A stretch of DNA of 64,000 nucleotides from YC2-FULL-38-9 sp964629635. Its GTDB lineage: Bacteria > Patescibacteriota > Microgenomatia > UBA1406 > GWC2-37-13. The DNA is taken from contig CAZVQS010000001.1 of NCBI GenBank assembly GCA_964629635.1, positions 310,001-374,000 of the forward strand, written 5' to 3'. The notes under the pieces are model-generated. The model made no database searches. It had not been told where the DNA came from and was given only the letters and a program-made list of their open reading frames with translations. The translations under genes and the position numbers were made by a program. Position 1 is the first letter of the stretch, and each line of letters starts with the position of its first letter. Below, one piece after another: positions 60,468-64,000 of the stretch.

Positions 60468-61130
60468 ATGAAAAGGAACCCAATCTATATACGGATTGCT
60501 TCAATAGCCTGCATGTTGACCATGACACTCGACGTTCTTCTTGTCGGTATCATGGGGACGGCAGTTCCCGGCTATGATCCGGTAAGTCAATACATAAGCG
60601 AGCTGGGGAGTCCGATTAATCCCTATGCCCGGATCGTCAACGCGTGGTGGGTTGTTTACAGCATCCCCATGCTGGCATTCGCATACGGCCTGTATCTGAC
60701 CCTGAAAAACAACAGGTATGGCTGGCTTCCTCCCGTACTTTTAGGTTTGGATTTTCTCGGCAACGGCATGCTGACCGGCATATTTTCCTGCGACGCAGGG
60801 TGTACGGGGGCCAGCTTTTCAAACACCATGCATCTTGTGTTCAGCGGCATGGGTATCGTTTCATCGTCTTTCACTCCGCTTGCGCTGTATGCGGTAATAC
60901 GGAATAATCCACGGTGGAACCGAGTGAAAACGGAAATGCTGATCGCAGGATTGCTGCTGTTTGCGGGATTTGTTGCAATGTCGTATTACGAAGCGGGTGC
61001 GATATTTAACGGCTGGTACGGTTTCAGCGGATTGATCCAACGGATCAACATGTTCATCTATTATGCCTTCCTGTTCCGGCTGGCGCTCCACTTGCGCTAC
61101 GGTACATCGAACCACGCCCCGTTTTTATAA
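60468..61130 (+). CDS. DUF998-like membrane protein
   Basis: This 220-residue protein has six membrane segments and PGYDPVSQYISELGSPINPYA, the DUF998 start. The function is unknown. Confidence 0.75.
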   Translation: MKRNPIYIRIASIACMLTMTLDVLLVGIMGTAVPGYDPVSQYISELGSPINPYARIVNAWWVVYSIPMLAFAYGLYLTLKNNRYGWLPPVLLGLDFLGNGMLTGIFSCDAGCTGASFSNTMHLVFSGMGIVSSSFTPLALYAVIRNNPRWNRVKTEMLIAGLLLFAGFVAMSYYEAGAIFNGWYGFSGLIQRINMFIYYAFLFRLALHLRYGTSNHAPFL

Positions 61131-61189
61131 CACAATCGTAACCCGTGTCCGACTTCTCCATACATGCAAACCAATACACTTACATACCT

Positions 61190-61750
61190 ATGACAACAGT
61201 TCAGTTGAATGAAAAGGAGCGCATGGACCTGCTGCGGGTGCTGGAACTGCGCTTCGGAAATAATATGGAACGCCATACGGGTATGGCATGGAAAGAGGTA
61301 GAAGCTTCGTTGGAGAAACACCCTGCTAAGATCCGTTCGCTTTATGAAATGGAACGGACCGGAGGGGAACCGGATGTCGTGAAGATTCATGAAAAATCCG
61401 ACGAATATGCGTTTGTGGACTGTTCTCCGGAAAGTCCGCTCGGACGCAGAAATACCTCGTATGACCGGGAAGGACAGGAATTACGCAAGGCAGGAGTGCC
61501 TGAGGGGAATGCGATTGATATGGCTTCAAGTATAGGGATAGAACTTCTTACCGAAGTTCAATATTGGCGCTTGCAGGAACTGGGCGAATTCGATACGAAG
61601 ACTTCAAGCTGGCTCTGGACTCCTCCCGAGGTCAGGAAACGTGGAGGGGCGATATACGGCGACCGGCGCTACGGCCGGGTGTTCACGTACCACAATGGCG
61701 CATCCTCCTACTATAGCGCCCGGGGATTCCGCGGCCTGCTACGGGTGTAG
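61190..61750 (+). CDS. DUF4256 family protein
   Basis: This 186-residue protein has the DUF4256 pattern: RFGNNMERHTGMAW, FVDCSPESPLGRRNTSYD and SSWLWTPPEVRKRGGAIYGDRRYGRVF. The function is unknown. The ATG at 61190 is preferred over an upstream in-frame start. Confidence 0.85.
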   Translation: MTTVQLNEKERMDLLRVLELRFGNNMERHTGMAWKEVEASLEKHPAKIRSLYEMERTGGEPDVVKIHEKSDEYAFVDCSPESPLGRRNTSYDREGQELRKAGVPEGNAIDMASSIGIELLTEVQYWRLQELGEFDTKTSSWLWTPPEVRKRGGAIYGDRRYGRVFTYHNGASSYYSARGFRGLLRV

Positions 61751-61754
61751 GGAA

Positions 61755-62060
61755 TCACGATCCGCCGAAGGGCAAGTTTCCGATGCCGACCGCCAGATGT
61801 ATCCAGACAATGAGCAGTCCCGCAATGAGCGCGGTAATGGCTGCGGTACGATAGGTATTACTTCTGATTTTCCTTGAGGCAAGGGCAATCAGAAAACCGG
61901 TTCCCGATAAGAGCGTTCCCATAACGGCGAAATCAAATAGCGTCCATTGAACTTCATTAGTGAACTGCATGGCAATGAACGGTATGCTTAACGCGGCTCC
62001 CGTCCCGACAACAACAAGAGCAATATCTTTTGTTTGAACCCCATACTGTTTTTGTTTCAT
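61755..62060 (-). CDS. Small membrane protein next to HTH regulator
   Basis: This 101-residue protein has three hydrophobic segments. It begins at MKQKQYGVQ and follows the helix-turn-helix gene. No family is recognised with confidence; it may belong to the DUF2178-like type. Confidence 0.5.
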   Translation of the reverse strand: MKQKQYGVQTKDIALVVVGTGAALSIPFIAMQFTNEVQWTLFDFAVMGTLLSGTGFLIALASRKIRSNTYRTAAITALIAGLLIVWIHLAVGIGNLPFGGS

Positions 62061-62072
62061 GTATTTACTCAA

Positions 62073-62282
62073 TTAATAATCTTTTCCGTATTCCAGAATG
62101 TCTCCGGGCTGGCAGTCGAGCGCTTTGCATATCGCCTCAAGGGTTGAAAACCGTACCGCTTTGGCCTTTCCGTTTTTCAGTACGGAAAGATTCGCCATAG
62201 TGATACCGACTTTCTCCGCCAGTTCCGTGACGGTCATTTTCCGTTTCGCGAGCATGACGTCGATATTGATGATGATAGACAT
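62073..62282 (-). CDS. Cro/C1-type helix-turn-helix regulator
   Basis: This 69-residue protein has MLAKRKMTVTELAEKVGITMANLSVLKNGKAKAVRFSTLEAICKALDCQPGDIL, a full Cro/C1 HTH. It follows the DUF2975 gene by 5 bp, a common pair, and likely regulates its own operon. Confidence 0.9.
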   Translation of the reverse strand: MSIIINIDVMLAKRKMTVTELAEKVGITMANLSVLKNGKAKAVRFSTLEAICKALDCQPGDILEYGKDY

Positions 62283-62287
62283 AAGTT

Positions 62288-62764
62288 TTATACCGTGAGG
62301 TCGTTTTCCGATTTGATATCCACCGCGTTCTGCAGAAGTTTTTGGAAAACTGCGGCTGCGGTCGCGATGACAGCTGAGGCAAAAGACGCAATAATGCCAA
62401 GCATGGTCGGACCGGCGGGATCGTCGCCGTTTGCAAAGAAGCGGATATACAATACTGCCGCCGCAATACAGCCGATAAGTACAAGAGCGGAAATCTTGAT
62501 TTTTTTGAGTGCATTAACGGCGCTTTGGGAAAAAGCCTTATTTGCATCGATCAGATTTAACAGCTTGAACGCATGGAATAACCCGATAAAAAACGGAGTT
62601 GAGCCTATAAACATAAACACAATAAGAGGATCCGTGTATATGCTGACCGTATCCAGCCCAATCGCCCTTCCTTCGGTTCGGGGGAGCCACAGGAGAAGCG
62701 CGGCAGTTGCGGCAGCGAGGAGAATGATGGCCGACTTAAGGAACAGCGTTGAACCCTGTTTCAT
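62288..62764 (-). CDS. DUF2975 family membrane protein
   Basis: This 158-residue protein has four membrane segments and FHAFKLLNLIDANKAFSQSAVNALKKIK, the conserved DUF2975 loop. These proteins usually pair with a small HTH regulator, as here. Confidence 0.82.
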   Translation of the reverse strand: MKQGSTLFLKSAIILLAAATAALLLWLPRTEGRAIGLDTVSIYTDPLIVFMFIGSTPFFIGLFHAFKLLNLIDANKAFSQSAVNALKKIKISALVLIGCIAAAVLYIRFFANGDDPAGPTMLGIIASFASAVIATAAAVFQKLLQNAVDIKSENDLTV

Positions 62765-62779
62765 ATGTTTATTATTACT

Positions 62780-62850
62780 GATAAACCCGTAAAGAATTGT
62801 AGCTTATTGTTTATCGTTTGTCAATATATTAATATCGATAATTGATAAAC
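62780..62850. promoter_or_regulatory. Repeated GATAAAC operator-like sites
   Basis: GATAAAC occurs at 62780-62786 and 62844-62850, and its complement GTTTATC at 62809-62815, in the AT-rich region upstream of the DUF2975 operon. They may be operators of the encoded HTH protein. Confidence 0.4.
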
Positions 62851-62921
62851 GGACGGTTTGTTACCCCCTTATTACCGGGGAAATGCCGGGTTCTTTGATT
62901 CGCCGGGTAAATTGATTTTCT

Positions 62922-63302
62922 ATGTTGAATTTCAGTTCAATCCTTATTTCCACAGAAAACGCAAAACCACTTGCGGATTTTTATGAAAAGGTATTCCAAA
63001 AAAAACCCGAAATGAATGATGGGGGGTATGTGGGTTTTCTGGTCGGGAAAGGATTTATCACTATCGGTCCCCATGACAAAGTGAAGGGAAAAAACCCGGG
63101 CGCCGAACGGTTTCTCTTCAACCTTGAGACCGATGACGTCAAGGGCGAATACGACCGGATAAAAAAACTGGGCGCACGGACGGTTGCCGAACCGTACAAT
63201 CCCGGAGGGGAAAAGGATATGTGGATCGCGACGCTTGCGGACCCGGACGGCAACTACTTCCAGCTCGTTACCGTATGGGACGAGTCAAAAAAGAAGGATT
63301 GA
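62922..63302 (+). CDS. VOC-superfamily (glyoxalase-like) protein
   Basis: This 126-residue protein has the VOC pattern NAKPLADFYEKVFQKKPE and ATLADPDGNYFQLVTVW. The substrate is unknown. Confidence 0.85.
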   Translation: MLNFSSILISTENAKPLADFYEKVFQKKPEMNDGGYVGFLVGKGFITIGPHDKVKGKNPGAERFLFNLETDDVKGEYDRIKKLGARTVAEPYNPGGEKDMWIATLADPDGNYFQLVTVWDESKKKD

Positions 63303-63329
63303 CTGTTGCATCGGCATGATGTCCGGATG

Positions 63330-63335
63330 TATAAT
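63330..63335 (+). promoter_or_regulatory. -10 box of the sigma-region-4-like gene
   Basis: TATAAT lies 10 nt before the ATG at 63346. Confidence 0.45.
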
Positions 63336-63345
63336 GCCCCTAGAA

Positions 63346-63561
63346 ATGCCCAACAGGACGCTTTCGTATTTCATTGACTACGTACGGACGACCCACCGGC
63401 TCAAGCCAAAAGAGGCGGATGTCCTCATTCAGCGGCTCAAGCGGAAGAAGCTCAAAACGATCGGCCGCAAATACCGTCTTTCATACGAACGGATCCGGCA
63501 GATCGAAAAAATTTCACTGAACAAGCTTGAGACCGATTCATACCAGGAAACGCTCTTCTGA
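63346..63561 (+). CDS. Small sigma-70 region 4-like HTH protein
   Basis: This 71-residue protein has RLKPKEADVLIQRLKRKKLKTIGRKYRLSYERIRQIEK, the helix-turn-helix of sigma region 4 (GRKYxLSxERIRQIE). It lacks region 2, so it cannot be a sigma factor alone; it may be a regulator. A longer frame is rejected because the -10 box falls inside it. Confidence 0.7.
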   Translation: MPNRTLSYFIDYVRTTHRLKPKEADVLIQRLKRKKLKTIGRKYRLSYERIRQIEKISLNKLETDSYQETLF

Positions 63562-63617
63562 AACACACCCTCCAATTCTTACCGGTTTTTCAATAACAGG
63601 GACTATGGTTGAAGGAT

Positions 63618-64000
63618 ATGAAAAAAATAATACCCCATCTCTGGTTTGATACGCAGGCCGGGCAGGCAGCCGATTTTTATACATCCCTCTTTCCGGGTTC
63701 CGCGGTTACCAACAGGACAGTTCTCCATGATACTCCTTCGGGGGATACTGAAAGCATTGCTTTCAACCTTTCCGGGCATCCGTTTATGGCGATAAGCGCC
63801 GGACCTCTTTTCAAGTTCACTCCCGCCGTTTCCTTTACCGTGAATTTCGATCCGTCGCGGGACAGGAATGCGCAGGAGAACCTGAGGACGTTATGGGCCG
63901 CGTTATCCCAGAACGGTAAGATTCTCATGCCCCTGCAGGCGTATCCGTTCAGCAAGCTGTACGGCTGGGTTGCGGATAAATACGGTTTGTCGTGGCAGCT
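63618..64000 (+). CDS. PhnB-like VOC protein (partial, runs off window)
   Basis: At least 127 residues start MKKIIPHLWFDTQAGQAADFY, with PFMAISAGPLF and YGWVADKYGLSWQ typical of PhnB-like VOC proteins. The C-terminus is outside the window. The substrate is unknown. Confidence 0.8.
   Translation, partial: MKKIIPHLWFDTQAGQAADFYTSLFPGSAVTNRTVLHDTPSGDTESIAFNLSGHPFMAISAGPLFKFTPAVSFTVNFDPSRDRNAQENLRTLWAALSQNGKILMPLQAYPFSKLYGWVADKYGLSWQ

Noticed and set aside
1..64000. CRISPR array
   Set aside because: No series of regularly spaced direct repeats was seen.

Overview
The window looks like a chromosomal segment of an ultra-small, host-dependent bacterium of the Patescibacteria/CPR type. The evidence is the compact layout with many 4-bp gene overlaps, sparse biosynthesis with purine salvage and interconversion instead of de novo genes, a cupin-type (archaeal-type) glucose-6-phosphate isomerase, TrbC/VirB2-like pilin pairs, a DnaA-DnaN origin block, and many genes whose -10 box lies only 5-7 nt before the start codon (leaderless mRNAs). 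Both TGA and TAG close clearly real genes, so code 11 is used and the TGA-recoding CPR lineages (Absconditabacteria/Gracilibacteria) are excluded. A Microgenomates-like lineage is plausible but no rRNA or ribosomal protein is present to settle it. No stretch above 300 bp lacks a gene once small ORFs are counted.

Region 1 (44-7311) is the most unusual. It holds a candidate RiPP (ribosomally made, modified peptide) locus: a SPASM-like radical SAM enzyme, a PAPS-reductase-family ATP pyrophosphatase, a 54-residue peptide with a YxxP leader motif and its own promoter, an HPr-kinase-like/PqqD fusion without a P-loop, an intact HPr-kinase-like kinase, a family 2 glycosyltransferase, an S26 peptidase fused to a nucleotidyltransferase, a stand-alone PqqD (RRE) protein and a SagB-type nitroreductase. 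The parts recall phosphorylated lasso peptide loci (paeninodin type), but the transglutaminase-like and asparagine-synthetase-like lasso enzymes are absent.

Region 2 (7356-24943) is housekeeping: PBP2, phosphoglycerate mutase, a divergent ribulose-phosphate epimerase, a secreted glycosidase with a dockerin-like end, a serine hydrolase, tRNA-Pro and tRNA-Ala, and a purine block (phosphoribosyltransferase, PNP, Maf-like protein, deoxynucleoside kinase, adenosine deaminase, CBS-less IMP dehydrogenase, GMP synthase). Two purine-block genes share a promoter-proximal leader with an almost identical terminator hairpin.

Region 3 (24940-45783) carries a conjugation-type ATPase, a tyrosine-recombinase-like protein that has lost key catalytic residues, RNase H, dnaN, dnaA and a likely oriC with two facing DnaA boxes, then ComF, membrane transporters, sugar-phosphate isomerases, a UbiA-family prenyltransferase, pilin-like proteins, FtsB-like and YqeY-like proteins, and tRNA-Pro, tRNA-Met and tRNA-Asn.

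Region 4 (45784-about 52600) is an AT-richer accessory island beginning at the tRNA-Asn gene. It has a RAYT/IS200-like transposase between 15-bp inverted repeats, a dam methylase fragment cut off at the repeat, LexA, and a CBASS anti-phage operon (HNH-SAVED effector, CD-NTase, E2-like protein). It also holds orphan genes and a FecR-domain gene interrupted by a TAG codon.

Region 5 (52717-64000) returns to the host style: RsgA, several membrane proteins, DUF1428, DinB-like, histidine kinase, DUF998, DUF4256, an HTH/DUF2975 regulatory pair, VOC proteins and a sigma-region-4-like small protein. The last gene runs off the window.
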